23,887 bases of DNA from DATAFF01 sp036265615 (GCA_036265615.1 DATAOT010000166.1:1-23887), one strand, 5' to 3'. Shown: positions 1 to 9,094, counted from the stretch's first letter. Program-made: numbers and translations. The notes: a model not told the origin generated them from the sequence alone.

Positions 1-141
1 TCCAAGAAGCAGCTGGCGGACGACGAGCGCGACCAGCTCCAAGACATGCGTTCGCAGGCCCAGGCCCTGTGCGACAGCGGCAACACCGATGAGGGGCTGG
101 AACTCCTGTCGGAGGCCAAGGGCATGCTCGGGATAGAGTGA
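1..141 (+). CDS. C-terminal fragment of a hypothetical protein
   Basis: Frame 1 is open from the window edge to a TGA at 139-141 and gives the last 46 residues of a protein whose start lies outside. The fragment is hydrophilic and probably alpha-helical (DERDQLQDMRSQAQALC, then GLELLSEAKGMLG), with one cysteine and no membrane segment. I do not recognise the family. The stop codon lies in the first irregular unit of the heptamer repeat that follows, and the gene converges on the dehydrogenase gene on the other strand. The reading is supported by codon use typical of the window and by the natural stop; the function is unknown. Confidence 0.6.
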   Translation, partial: SKKQLADDERDQLQDMRSQAQALCDSGNTDEGLELLSEAKGMLGIE

Positions 142-239
142 ATAGCGAATAGTGAATAGTGAGTAGTCGGGGCCGAGCTCTGCCCCTCGCGCTACTCACT
201 ACTCACGATCTCACTACTCACGATCTCACTACTCACTTT
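137..239. repeat. Heptamer inverted-repeat hairpin, TGAGTAG family, site 1
   Basis: The left arm is made of heptads of the TGAATAG/TGAGTAG type and the right arm of their complements (CTACTCA). Positions 152-166 pair with 192-206 at 14 of 15 bases, and GGGGC at 169-173 can pair with GCCCC at 182-186 inside the loop. Two further CTACTCAC copies follow at 213-220 and 228-235, spaced by CGATCTCA. The element fills the gap between two convergent genes and contains both stop codons (TGA at 139-141, and TGA read on the minus strand at 233-235). It could act as a bidirectional terminator or an mRNA 3' stabiliser, although there is no U-run. The same family recurs at 10451-10549. Confidence 0.85.
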
Positions 240-1072
240 CTCGCCTTCAATGCCTGCCAGTCGGCGTCGCTCATCAGCTCGCCAACGAAGCTGAACTGGC
301 CGGCGCCCTCGAGCCACGCTCCGCCATCGATCGTCACGCAATCGCCATTCACATAGGCGCTGCCGTCGGCCATGAGATAGGCTGCGAGATCGGCCAGCTC
401 GCGATGACGGCCGGCACGCTTCAGCGGATTGCGGCTCTCGAACACCGCGGCGAGCTCGGGCTTCGGCACCAGGCGCTGCCAGGCGCCCTCGGTCGGAAAG
501 GGGCCGGGTGCCACGGCATTGAACCTGATGCCGCGACCGCCCCATTCGACCGCCAGCGACCGCGTCATGGCCAGGACGCCGGCCTTGGCCATGGCGGAGG
601 GCACGACATAGGCCGAACCGGTCCAGGCATAGGTGGTGACGATCGAGAGCACGCTGGCGGCACGCCCGGCGGCGAGCCAGCGCTTGCCGCAGGCCAGCGT
701 CACATAGACAGTGCCGTGGAGCACGATGTTCAGCACGGCATCGACCGCCCGCGGCGACAGCTCCTCGGTGCGGGCGATGAAGTTTCCTGCCGCATTGTTG
801 ACCAGCCCATCGAGTGGACCGTCCAGCCAGATTGCCTCGAGCATCGCATCGATGGCCGCCGGGTCGCGGATGTCGCAGGGGTGGACTGAGACCTTGCCGC
901 CGGTCTCCCGGGTCAGCTGCGCGGCGGCGTCGGCCAGCACCGGCTCGCGCCGTCCGCAGATGGCGAGCGCCGCACCGAGCTCGAGATAGCGCCGGCCGAT
1001 GGCAAGGCCGAGGCCGGTGCCGCCGCCGGTGATCAGGATGCGCTTGCCGGCGAGAAGGTCTGTTTTGAACAT
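233..1072 (-). CDS. Short-chain dehydrogenase/reductase, 2,4-dienoyl-CoA reductase-like
   Basis: 279 residues, the usual length of a classical NAD(P)-dependent SDR. It shows the nucleotide-binding glycine motif TGGGTGLG at 15-22, NNAAGN at 92-97, the catalytic-region serine near 143, and a lysine at 163 followed by AGVLAMTRSLAVEWG. The normal YxxxK tyrosine is Ser159 (SAMAK), as in the 2,4-dienoyl-CoA reductase branch, which reduces unsaturated acyl-CoA thioesters. The cofactor is probably NADPH and the location cytoplasmic (family inference). It is the last gene of the Liv transporter operon, 15 bp after livM, with AAAGGG before the ATG. Its stop lies in the heptamer repeat. The exact substrate is not visible; a peroxisomal-DECR-like or generic SDR oxidoreductase role is possible. 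Confidence 0.88.
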   Translation of the reverse strand: MFKTDLLAGKRILITGGGTGLGLAIGRRYLELGAALAICGRREPVLADAAAQLTRETGGKVSVHPCDIRDPAAIDAMLEAIWLDGPLDGLVNNAAGNFIARTEELSPRAVDAVLNIVLHGTVYVTLACGKRWLAAGRAASVLSIVTTYAWTGSAYVVPSAMAKAGVLAMTRSLAVEWGGRGIRFNAVAPGPFPTEGAWQRLVPKPELAAVFESRNPLKRAGRHRELADLAAYLMADGSAYVNGDCVTIDGGAWLEGAGQFSFVGELMSDADWQALKARK

Positions 1073-1087
1073 TCGCGTCCCTTTCGG

Positions 1088-2065
1088 TCACAGCGGCCGC
1101 TTGAGCCAGGCGGACAGGACCCCGACAATGCCATGGCGAAAGAGCAGCACGCAGGCGACGAACACCAGGCCCTCGATCACCGTCACCCAGGCTCCGAACG
1201 ATGCAAGGTCGTTCGTCATGCCGACCAGGATCAAGGCGCCGACAAAGGGGCCGATGATGGTTCCGACACCGCCGATCAGGGTCATCAGAATGACGTCGCC
1301 GGACATCGTCCAATGCACATCGGTCAAAGAGGCGAGCTGAAAGACAATGGCCTTGGTCGCGCCGGCAAGGCCGGACAAGGCAGCCGACAGGACGAAGACG
1401 ACGAGCTTGTAGCGATTGACCGCATAGCCGAGCGATATGGCGCGCGTCTCGTTCTCCCGGATCGCCTTGAGGACATGACCGAACGGCGAATGGACGACGC
1501 GATAGATGAAGAGAAACCCGGCCATGAAGATCACCGCCACGACGTAATAGAGGATGGTGTCGTTGGCGAGATCGATGACGCCGAAGAGGCGACCGCGCGG
1601 CACCGCCTGGATGCCGTCCTCGCCGCCGGTGAACGGGATCTGCAGGGCAAAGAAATAGACCATCTGGGCAAGCGCCAGGGTGATCATGGCGAAATAGATG
1701 CCCTGACGCCGGATCGCCAGCGCGCCGAACACGAGCCCGATCAGCGCAGAGACCACGGTGCCGGAAAGGATGGCGATCTCCGGCGTCCATCCCCAGACCC
1801 TGGCGGCGTGCGCCGAGATGTAGCTCGCCATGCCGAAGAACGCCGCATGGCCGAAGGACAGGAGGCCGACATAGCCGAGCAGCAGATTGAAGGCGCTGGC
1901 GAACAAGGCGAAGCACAGGACCTTCATGGCGAAGATCGGATAGACGAGGAACGGCGCCAGCAGCACGACCGCCGCCAGCCCGATGAAAAGGCCGCGCTGC
2001 GGCGCCGGGATGCCGGCCTCGCGCAGGCTTTCGAGCGGGACGGGATCGCTGAGCGAGCTCTGCAT
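1088..2065 (-). CDS. livM: Branched-chain amino acid-type ABC transporter permease LivM
   Basis: 325-residue inner-membrane permease. It has about ten hydrophobic segments and the typical LivM region with LLLGYVGLLSFGHAAFFGM and the later GGVGTIIGPFVGA signature. It pairs with LivH to form the channel of a HAAT-family importer powered by LivF and LivG. The ATG at 2065 overlaps the livH stop (TGATG) and has GGAAGG about 8 bases upstream, which shows translational coupling and fixes the start; an open frame continues far upstream but only as an overlap with livH. The family is certain. The substrate is not: this family imports leucine-type amino acids but also amides, urea and aromatic or short-chain acids. 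Confidence 0.95.
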   Translation of the reverse strand: MQSSLSDPVPLESLREAGIPAPQRGLFIGLAAVVLLAPFLVYPIFAMKVLCFALFASAFNLLLGYVGLLSFGHAAFFGMASYISAHAARVWGWTPEIAILSGTVVSALIGLVFGALAIRRQGIYFAMITLALAQMVYFFALQIPFTGGEDGIQAVPRGRLFGVIDLANDTILYYVVAVIFMAGFLFIYRVVHSPFGHVLKAIRENETRAISLGYAVNRYKLVVFVLSAALSGLAGATKAIVFQLASLTDVHWTMSGDVILMTLIGGVGTIIGPFVGALILVGMTNDLASFGAWVTVIEGLVFVACVLLFRHGIVGVLSAWLKRPL

Positions 2066-2976
2066 CAGCCCGCCTTCCCGAAAAGTCCATGGGGCTTGAT
2101 CAGCAGCACTACGGCCATGATGACGAAGATCACGGTCGAGGCAGCCTCGGGGTAGAACACCTTGGTCAGCCCCTCGATCAGACCGAGGCCGAATCCGGTC
2201 ACGATCGAGCCGAGGATCGAACCCATGCCGCCGATCACCACGACGGCGAAGACGACGATGATCAGATTGGCACCCATGATCGGATTGACGGAGTAGATCG
2301 GCGCCGCGAGGACACCGGCGAAGGCGGCGAGCGCGACGCCGAAGCCGTAGGTCAGGGTGATCAACCGCGGCACGTTGATGCCGAAGGCGCCGACAAGGCG
2401 CGGATTCTCGGTGGCAGCCCGGAGATAGGAGCCAAGCTTGGTGTGATCGATGAGAAACCAGGTGACGAGGCAGACGACGAGCGAGGCGGCAATCACCCAG
2501 GCGCGGTAGATCGGCAGATACATGAAGCCGACATTCCAGCCGCCGGCCAGCTGCTTGGGAATGACATAGGGCAATCCGGAAACGCCGTAGCGGTTGCGGA
2601 ACAGTCCTTCGATGATAAGGGCGAGGCCGAAGGTCAAGAGCAGGCCATAAAGATGGTCGAGCCGGTAGAGGTGCCTGATCATGGTGCGCTCGAGGATGAT
2701 GCCCAGCAGCCCCACCGCGACCGGCGCGATGACAAGGGCGTACCAATAGCCGAGGCCGAGATAATTCAGCAGCATCCAGGCCACGAAGGCGCCCGTCATA
2801 TAGAGGGCGCCATGGGCGAAGTTGATGATGTTGAGGAGGCCGAAGATCACTGCCAGCCCGAGGCTCAGCACGGCATAGAACGCGCCATTGATCAGCCCGA
2901 GGAGCAGCTGGCCGAAGAGGGCGTTGGTGGAGATGCCGAACATGCTCATAGCAACCTGGACGTAGGCGTAGCTCAT
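2065..2976 (-). CDS. livH: Branched-chain amino acid-type ABC transporter permease LivH
   Basis: 303-residue inner-membrane permease with the LivH hallmark near the N-terminus (GLINGAFYAVLSLGLAVIFG, then NIINFAHGALYM) and a C-terminal GGMGSILGSIVTGFGLGLIEG segment. It is the partner of LivM, whose start overlaps the stop of this gene. The chosen ATG at 2976 directly touches the heptamer hairpin and has no Shine-Dalgarno sequence; ATGs at 2949 and 2943 are alternatives, with CCAGG just upstream of 2949, and would shorten the protein by 9 or 11 residues. The gene is separated from the binding-protein gene by the hairpin, so translation may depend on how that structure folds. The family call is firm; start and substrate are uncertain. 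Confidence 0.93.
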   Translation of the reverse strand: MSYAYVQVAMSMFGISTNALFGQLLLGLINGAFYAVLSLGLAVIFGLLNIINFAHGALYMTGAFVAWMLLNYLGLGYWYALVIAPVAVGLLGIILERTMIRHLYRLDHLYGLLLTFGLALIIEGLFRNRYGVSGLPYVIPKQLAGGWNVGFMYLPIYRAWVIAASLVVCLVTWFLIDHTKLGSYLRAATENPRLVGAFGINVPRLITLTYGFGVALAAFAGVLAAPIYSVNPIMGANLIIVVFAVVVIGGMGSILGSIVTGFGLGLIEGLTKVFYPEAASTVIFVIMAVVLLIKPHGLFGKAG

Positions 2977-3051
2977 GGCAGTCGGCAGATAGGCAGTAGG
3001 CAGTGATCGGCGCTCTTCCCGACTGCCTATTGCCTACTGCCTACTGCTTCA
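2977..3051. repeat. Heptamer inverted-repeat hairpin, GGCAGTA family, site 2
   Basis: The left arm (2977-3004) carries GGCAGTC, GGCAGAT, AGGCAGTA, GGCAGT. The right arm (3021-3046) carries the complements CTGCCTA, TTGCCTA, CTGCCTA, CTGC. The arms pair as heptads with one indel around a loop of about 16 bases. It lies inside the Liv operon, between the stop of the binding-protein gene (TGA at 3049-3051) and the livH start codon. This is the only one of the four hairpins between two genes of the same direction. A hairpin here could protect the 3' end of the abundant binding-protein mRNA or reduce read-through into livHM. Confidence 0.85.
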
Positions 3052-4251
3052 TTTCACCAACGGGCAGCCGCCCTGGTCGAGCGGGCGGAAGGCCTGGTCG
3101 GCAGGAATGGTGGCAAGGGTCTTGTAATAGTCCCAGGGTCCCTTCGACTCCTCTGGCTTCTTCACCTCGAAGAGATACATGTCATGGACGTGGCGGCCGT
3201 CGGGGCGGATCTTGCCCTTGCCGAACAGCGGATCCTCGCTCGGCATCTCCTTCATCTTGGCCATCACCAGCTTCGGGTCCTTGGACTTCGCGGCATCGAC
3301 CGCCTTGAGATAGTGCAGCACCGAGGCGTAGACGCCGGCATGCACCATGGTCGGCATCTTGCCGCCACTGCGCTCGGCAAAGCGCTTGGCGAAGGCGCGC
3401 GTGCCATCGTCCTTGTCCCAGTAGAACGCTTCGGTCAGAACCAGGCCCTGCGCCGTCTGCAGCCCCAGCGCATGCACATCGCTGATGAAGATGAGAAGCC
3501 CGGCGAGCTTCTGGCCTCCCTGGGTGATGCCGAACTCGGCGGCCTGCTTGATCGAGTTGATGGTGTCGCCGCCGGCATTGGCGAGGCCGATCACCTGGGC
3601 GCCGGAGGATTGCGCCTGCAGCAGGAAGGAGGAGAAGTCCTGCCCCGGGAAGGGATGCTTGACGCTGCCGACGACCTCGCCTCCAGCCGCCTTGATGACC
3701 GCCGTGGTGTCGCGCTCGAGGGCCTGGCCGAAGGCATAGTCGGCGGTGATGAAGAACCATTTCTTGCCGCCCTGTTCGACCATCGCCTTGCCGGTGCCAT
3801 GGGCGAGCGCCCAGGTGTCGTAGGTCCAGTGCACCGTGTTGGGCGAGCATTTGGCGCCAGTCAGGTCCGAGCTTGCCGCGCCCGACACAAGGAAGATCTT
3901 GTTCTTCTCGCGCACCACCTCGTTGACTGCCAGCGCCGCCGAGGAGGTCGGGACATCGGCTATGACGTCGACGCCGTCCTGGTCGATCCACTGGCGGGAG
4001 ATGTTGGAGGCGATGTCCGGCTTGTTCTGGTGATCGGCGCTGAGAATGTCGACCTTGAAGCCCTTGGCATCGGCACCGAAATCCTCGACCGCCATTTTAG
4101 CGGCGATCACCGAGCCTTCGCCGGCGAGGTCGGCATAGACGCCCGAGCGGTCGTTGAGGACGCCGATCTTGATCGGGATGTCCTCGGCCGCCGCCGTGCC
4201 GGCCGTTAGCGACAGCAGCGCGGCGATGATCAGCGCGTTCTTCAATCGCAT
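3049..4251 (-). CDS. Periplasmic substrate-binding protein of a Liv-type ABC transporter
   Basis: 400 residues with a Sec signal peptide (basic start, then ALIIAALLSLTAGTAAA, probable cleavage before EDIPIK) and a mature type I periplasmic binding fold (Peripla_BP_6 family) starting IKIGVLNDRSGVYADLAGEG. Two cysteines (in KCSPN and near the C-terminal GGCPLVK) could form a disulfide. It captures the ligand for LivHMFG. The start at 4251 is decided by GGGAGGAAA 6-7 bases upstream; an upstream in-frame ATG at 4290 would put 13 residues before the signal peptide. It lies 35 bp after livF. The NDRSGVYADLAG type of N-terminus occurs in many rhizobial paralogues that do not bind leucine, so an aromatic or other organic acid is a real alternative (inference). 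Confidence 0.93.
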   Translation of the reverse strand: MRLKNALIIAALLSLTAGTAAAEDIPIKIGVLNDRSGVYADLAGEGSVIAAKMAVEDFGADAKGFKVDILSADHQNKPDIASNISRQWIDQDGVDVIADVPTSSAALAVNEVVREKNKIFLVSGAASSDLTGAKCSPNTVHWTYDTWALAHGTGKAMVEQGGKKWFFITADYAFGQALERDTTAVIKAAGGEVVGSVKHPFPGQDFSSFLLQAQSSGAQVIGLANAGGDTINSIKQAAEFGITQGGQKLAGLLIFISDVHALGLQTAQGLVLTEAFYWDKDDGTRAFAKRFAERSGGKMPTMVHAGVYASVLHYLKAVDAAKSKDPKLVMAKMKEMPSEDPLFGKGKIRPDGRHVHDMYLFEVKKPEESKGPWDYYKTLATIPADQAFRPLDQGGCPLVK

Positions 4252-4286
4252 CGGTCGATTTCCTCCCTGCGTCTCGTTCCTGGCGC

Positions 4287-4983
<697 letters not shown>

Positions 4984-4991
<8 letters not shown>

Positions 4992-5754
4992 GGCCGGTCC
5001 CGATATAGGCTTCGACCACCCGCGGATCGCGCGATACCTGCTCATAGTTCCCTTCGGCCAGGACCTCGCCGCGGGCGAGCACGGTGATGCGATCCGACAG
5101 GCGCGACACGACCGACAGATTGTGCTCGACCATCAGCACGGTGCGGCCGGCGGAGGCCCGCCTGATCAAATCGGCGATGCGAAGGACATCCTCCGCCGTC
5201 ATTCCCGATGTCGGCTCGTCGAGCAGCATCATCTCGGGCTCGAGCGCAAGCGTGGTGGCGATTTCGAGGGCGCGCTTGCGGCCATAGGGCAGCTCACCGG
5301 CCAGGATCCCGGCCCAGGGCGTGAGGCCGACGGCATCGAGCAGCGCCACCGAGCGTTCGTTGAGGCCGCGCAAAACCGTCGCCGGGCGCCAGAAGTCGAA
5401 GGAGTCGCCCCGCTGGCGCTGCACCGCCACCCGCACGTTCTCGAGCACGCTCAGATGCGGGAAGACAGCCGAGATCTGGAATGAGCGCACGAGCCCAAGA
5501 CGGGCGATCTCGACCGGCTCGAAACCGGTGATGTCGCGACCATTGTAGGTGATGCTGCCGCTGGTCGGCTCGATGAACTTGGTGAGCAGGTTGAAGCAGG
5601 TGCTCTTGCCGGCGCCGTTGGGGCCGATCAGGGCGTGGATCGTGCCGCGCCGGATCCTGAGGTCGACGTTGCGAACGGCAATGAAGCCCGCGAACTCCTT
5701 GGTCAGGCCCTCGGTCGTCAGGATGAAGTCCGCCGCGTCGACCTGTGCAGGCAT
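4984..5754 (-). CDS. livG: Liv-type ABC transporter ATP-binding protein LivG
   Basis: 256-residue cytoplasmic ATPase and first gene of the Liv operon. Walker A is GPNGAGKS at 44-51, the LivG-type signature is LPYGRKRALEIA around 155-166, and Walker B MMLLDEP is at 175-181, followed by the switch VEHN. LivG proteins normally have LPYGxxRxLEIA in place of the standard LSGGQ, as here. I prefer the ATG at 5754, with GAAGGTCAGGG just upstream; an ATG at 5805 would add 17 residues that do not look like LivG. Upstream, TATACA (5815-5820, minus strand) is a possible -10 element, but I see no good -35 partner, so no promoter is called. Confidence 0.94.
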
Positions 5755-5943
5755 CCCTGACCTTCGATCCTTCTCCACTGTTGCACAAATGGCACGGATG
5801 GTCATGGAGAATCGTGTATAGTTACAACAGCGGGCTATAAGCAGCCGAATTCACAGGCCGGGCCGCGCTGCGGGCATGCTGCCATAATCAATCAGGCAAC
5901 GCCCCAAGAAGCAACGAGCAATGAGGAGGAGGGTAGGCAGGCT

Positions 5944-5959
5944 TGTCCTGAATTGGACA
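5944..5959. promoter_or_regulatory. Inverted repeat TGTCC-N6-GGACA, possible operator
   Basis: TGTCC and GGACA form a perfect 5-bp inverted repeat around TGAATT, 49 bases upstream of the small cysteine-protein start at 6008 and on the far side of the gap from livG. Size and symmetry suit a dimeric repressor or activator. The arms are short, so chance is possible. Confidence 0.25.
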
Positions 5960-6007
5960 CCTGCGAGTCAAGGTCGTCGAACTCCCGATGGGAAGAAGGG
6001 GGCAGGC

Positions 6008-6238
6008 ATGTTTGAGGCTTACATGATCACCTTCCTCGCATGCAGCATCACCGAGCCGCTTCGCTGCAAGCCAATACAGATTCTCACCGATCAGCTGACG
6101 CCGATCGGCTGCATGGCCGTGTCGCAGCAGCTGACGGCCGCCTGGCAGAGCGATCCGCGCCAGAAGGGCCGGTGGTTCGTCGATGCGACACAGCGGGTGC
6201 GCTGCGTTGCTCCCTCCAGGGCGAAGATCGCGATCTGA
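6008..6238 (+). CDS. Small four-cysteine protein of unknown function
   Basis: 76 residues starting MFEAYMITFLACSITEPLRC. Cysteines are at 12, 20, 35 and 66, with a conserved-looking ITFLACS...EPLRC...LTPIGC pattern. It resembles small uncharacterised proteins I associate with Rhizobiales genomes (FxACSxxEPxxC, then ITPxxC, ending near RWxC). That resemblance is from memory and has not been searched. The start at 6008 is decided by AAGGGGG 5 bases upstream; the open frame runs 87 bases further upstream but that part is arginine-rich and unlike the family. There is no clear signal peptide. It precedes the VOC gene by 70 bases in the same direction. The four cysteines could bind a metal or form disulfides (inference). 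Confidence 0.6.
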   Translation: MFEAYMITFLACSITEPLRCKPIQILTDQLTPIGCMAVSQQLTAAWQSDPRQKGRWFVDATQRVRCVAPSRAKIAI

Positions 6239-6308
6239 CCTGTCTTTGCCTTGAGGGCGGCTCTTTGGACTGGCAGAGTGCCGGGCGAACCGTCGAAGGA
6301 CATCGCCC

Positions 6309-7235
6309 ATGCAGCTCACCGGCATCCATCATCTGACCGCCGTCACCGCGGCGCCATCGGCCAACCTTGCCTTCTACACCGGCGCGCTCGGCATGCGGCT
6401 GGTGAAGAAGACGGTGAACCAGGACGATACCAGCGCCTATCACCTGTTCTATGGTGACGGCCGCGGCTCGCCGGGGAGCGATATCACCTTCTTCGACTGG
6501 CCGATGCCGCGCGAGCGCCGCGGCACCCGAAGCATCGTCCGGACGGGACTGCGGGTGGCCGGCGCCTCGACGCTGGACTGGTGGCGCGACCGCCTGGCCT
6601 CGGCCGGCATCGCCGCGGCGCCGATCGTCGAGCGCCATGGCAGGCTCGCCCTCGATTTCGAGGATCCAGAAGGCCAGCGGCTGTCGCTCATCGACGATGG
6701 CGGGATCGGCGAGGCTCATCCCAATGAGCTGAGCACGGTTCCAGCCGAGCATCAGATCCGCGGCCTCGGCCCGATCACCATCAGCACGCCGGAGCTTGGG
6801 GGAACCGACGCCATGCTGCGCGACATTCTGGGCATGCGCCCGATCGGCGGAGGCGAGGGGCCGTCACGGGTCTATGCGATGGGGGAGGGAGGCCCGGCAG
6901 CCGAGCTCAACGTCATGGTCGAGCCGTCGTTGCCCGCCGCTCAGCTGGGCGCGGGCGGGGTCCACCATGTGGCGTTCCGCATCCCGGACCAGGAGTACCA
7001 GGCGTGGTACGACCACCTTCGCCGCCGCGGTATTCCGTCGAGCGGCCCGGTCGACAGGTTCTATTTCCGCAGCCTCTATTTCCGCGATCCGAGCGGGGTG
7101 CTGTTCGAGATCGCCACCGACGGACCCGGCTTTGCCGCCGACGAGCCGGTCGAGTCGCTCGGGCGCAAGCTGTCGCTGCCGCCTTTCCTCGAGGGACGGC
7201 GCCGCGAGATCGAGGCGGGGTTGAAGCCGTTGTAG
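6309..7235 (+). CDS. VOC-superfamily ring-cleaving dioxygenase-like protein (MhqO/MhqE type)
   Basis: 308 residues with two tandem vicinal-oxygen-chelate units, residues 4-133 and 150-275. Likely metal ligands are His8 (GIHHLT), His220 (VHHVAF) and Glu267 (LFEIATDGPGF), the His-His-Glu arrangement of Fe(II) or Mn(II) extradiol-type enzymes. The family includes hydroquinone-type dioxygenases (MhqO, MhqE, LinE-like) that open aromatic rings or act in quinone resistance; the actual substrate cannot be read here. The ATG at 6309 has GAAGGA upstream. It follows the small cysteine protein and runs divergently from the Liv operon. Downstream it converges on the amidohydrolase through a GGCAGTA hairpin that starts 3 bases after its stop. 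Confidence 0.85.
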   Translation: MQLTGIHHLTAVTAAPSANLAFYTGALGMRLVKKTVNQDDTSAYHLFYGDGRGSPGSDITFFDWPMPRERRGTRSIVRTGLRVAGASTLDWWRDRLASAGIAAAPIVERHGRLALDFEDPEGQRLSLIDDGGIGEAHPNELSTVPAEHQIRGLGPITISTPELGGTDAMLRDILGMRPIGGGEGPSRVYAMGEGGPAAELNVMVEPSLPAAQLGAGGVHHVAFRIPDQEYQAWYDHLRRRGIPSSGPVDRFYFRSLYFRDPSGVLFEIATDGPGFAADEPVESLGRKLSLPPFLEGRRREIEAGLKPL

Positions 7236-7238
7236 AGA

Positions 7239-7277
7239 CAGTAGGCAAGAGCACCGTTCACTGCCTATTGCCTACTG
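7239..7277. repeat. Heptamer inverted-repeat hairpin, GGCAGTA family, site 3
   Basis: CAGTAGGCAA at 7239-7248 is the exact complement of TTGCCTACTG at 7268-7277. The right side carries one more unit, CTGCCTA at 7261-7267. It lies between two convergent genes; the TAG stop of the amidohydrolase (7272-7274, read on minus) is part of the right arm. This is the shortest of the four heptamer hairpins and shares its unit with site 2. A bidirectional terminator role is plausible, though there is no U-run. Confidence 0.8.
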
Positions 7278-8969
7278 CCCACTCTCATAAGTGATCCGCC
7301 CGTCGCAGATGGTGGTCGCGACCGTGACCTCGGACAGCCGCTCGGGCACGGTGGCGGCGATGTCGCCCGACAGCACGACGACGTCGGCCAGGGCGCCGGG
7401 GCTCAGCATGCCCTTGCGGTCCTCCTTGAATTCGGCATATGCGCCGTCGCGGGTGTAGCTCCCGAGCGCCTCCTCCAGGGTCTGGCGCTGATCGGGCTGA
7501 TCGTCGTTCCAGCGCTTGCGCGTCAGTGCCGCCTGGATGGAGGCAAGCGGGTCGATCGGCGACACCGGCCAGTCGGTGGCAAAGACCAGACGGGCGCCGG
7601 CTTCCCGCAGCGTCCGCCAGGCATAGGACCATGGCCATCGCCCGACGCCGATCCGCGAGACCGTCGGTTCGAGCGGCAGTCCCATGGTGCCCGGCGCATG
7701 CCGCGGCTGCATCGATGCGATCACCCCGAGCTTGCGGAACCGAGGGATGTCGGACGGGTGAATGACCTCGATATGCTCGATGCGGTGCCGGCTGTCGCGG
7801 CGGCCATTGGCCTCGACCGCCGCCTGATAGCCGTCGAGCACCGCACGCACCGCCTGGTCACCGATGGCATGGACCGCGATTTGAAGCCCGAGCCGGTCGG
7901 CCGCCACCGCGACTTCGGCGAAATGCTCCGGCGTGAACAGCGGCTCGCCGCGCGTCCCCGGTCGGTCGGCGTAATCCTCGATCATGGTGGCCGTCCAGCT
8001 TTCGAGGACGCCGTCATAGAAGACCTTGACGAAACCCGAGGCCAGCGTGTCGGAGCGGTAGCGGTCGGCCATGGCGCGCGCCTTGCCGAGAGCGTCGAGC
8101 GGCATGAAGTTCTTCATGTGGAACGGCACGCGCACGCGGCAGGACAGCCCGCCTTCGTTCTCGATCTCCTGAAGCAACGCCAGCATATAGAGATTGCCGT
8201 CCATGTTGTGGATGCTGGTGATGCCGTGGCGGGCGCAATAGGCGAGACCGCGTTTCAGGATCCCGCGGTCGAGGGCCCGCTCTGCCACCGAGGGCTCGGG
8301 ATCAGGCTCGCCGCCCGTTGCAAGCCCGAGCCATTCGCGGCCAAGGCCGGCCAGCCGGAGGACCGGCGCAAAGGCTTCGATCTCGCGCAGTTCGCCTGCT
8401 GCCACTCCGTCGGCGCCCATCACGATCTCGTTGCCGGGGCCGAGCTGACGACCGGCGAGAATGCCGGCCTGCTCGAGCGCCAGCGTGTTGGCCCACATGG
8501 TGTGATGGTCCGATGCCGCCATGGCGAAGGGCCGGTCGCGAATCGCCTGGTCGAGATCGTGACGGGTGACCCGCTCGCGTTCCGAAATGATCGAATAGTC
8601 GGCTCCCTGGGCGAGCAGCACCGATCTCTTCGGATGGCGGGATGCGTAATCGCGGATGGCGGCGGCGAGAGCGCTGCGGCCGAGGATGCCGGAGAGCTGG
8701 AGATGATCGAGCTCGGCGGCACCGGCAAAGAGGTGCATGTGGCTTTCGACGAAGCCCGGCAGAACCGTGGCCCGGCCGGCGTCGAGAATCCGGGTCTTGG
8801 GACCGGCCAGCCCCCTGATTTCCGAGGTGCTGCCGAGCGCCAGGATGCGATTGCCCGCAATCGCAAGGGCTGTCGCCTGGGCGGCGGGCTCGTCCATCGT
8901 GACAAGCTTGCCATTGATGACGATGAGGTCGGGGTCAGCCACAGGGTTGGCCACGGTCCGGGGCTCCAA
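7272..8969 (-). CDS. YtcJ-like metal-dependent amidohydrolase (Amidohydro_3)
   Basis: 565 residues as drawn, the usual size of YtcJ / N-substituted-formamide-deformylase-like amidohydrolases. The N-terminal beta-sandwich (DLIVINGKLVTMDE...ILALGS) precedes the metal motif PGFVESHMHL with His77 and His79. Later metal-site segments are IAVHAIGDQA, RIEHIEV and the catalytic aspartate in FATDWPVSP. There is no signal peptide, so it is probably cytoplasmic; the family hydrolyses amide-type bonds of small molecules, and the substrate is unknown. No ATG start is available: the options are TTG at 8969 (AAGG 5 bases upstream) or GTG at 8954 (GGAG 9 bases upstream). It is divergent from the TPR gene across about 125 bp, and its last codons run into hairpin site 3. 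Confidence 0.9.
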   Translation of the reverse strand: MEPRTVANPVADPDLIVINGKLVTMDEPAAQATALAIAGNRILALGSTSEIRGLAGPKTRILDAGRATVLPGFVESHMHLFAGAAELDHLQLSGILGRSALAAAIRDYASRHPKRSVLLAQGADYSIISERERVTRHDLDQAIRDRPFAMAASDHHTMWANTLALEQAGILAGRQLGPGNEIVMGADGVAAGELREIEAFAPVLRLAGLGREWLGLATGGEPDPEPSVAERALDRGILKRGLAYCARHGITSIHNMDGNLYMLALLQEIENEGGLSCRVRVPFHMKNFMPLDALGKARAMADRYRSDTLASGFVKVFYDGVLESWTATMIEDYADRPGTRGEPLFTPEHFAEVAVAADRLGLQIAVHAIGDQAVRAVLDGYQAAVEANGRRDSRHRIEHIEVIHPSDIPRFRKLGVIASMQPRHAPGTMGLPLEPTVSRIGVGRWPWSYAWRTLREAGARLVFATDWPVSPIDPLASIQAALTRKRWNDDQPDQRQTLEEALGSYTRDGAYAEFKEDRKGMLSPGALADVVVLSGDIAATVPERLSEVTVATTICDGRITYESGQ

Positions 8970-9094
8970 TCAGGCCTTTTTCACTGCCATAGCAGAGGCT
9001 GGGGATGGTTGCACCATCGCCGGTGCGAGATGATTTCCACGAGCCGGCCGATGCTTTAACCTGGCGGTGGGACATCGTGAACGCGGAGGATGCA

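Noticed and set aside
192..2090. 632-residue minus-strand open frame across the dehydrogenase and livM
   Set aside because: It is an arginine-rich overlap in the wrong frame of two clear genes; no domain is recognisable.
5905..5928. AGCAACG-AGCAATG heptamers as a fifth repeat site
   Set aside because: Only two imperfect units and no matching inverted arm nearby; too weak to join the repeat families.
5888..6325. 145-residue minus-strand open frame in the gap after livG
   Set aside because: Low-complexity composition and it covers the better supported 76-residue cysteine protein on plus.
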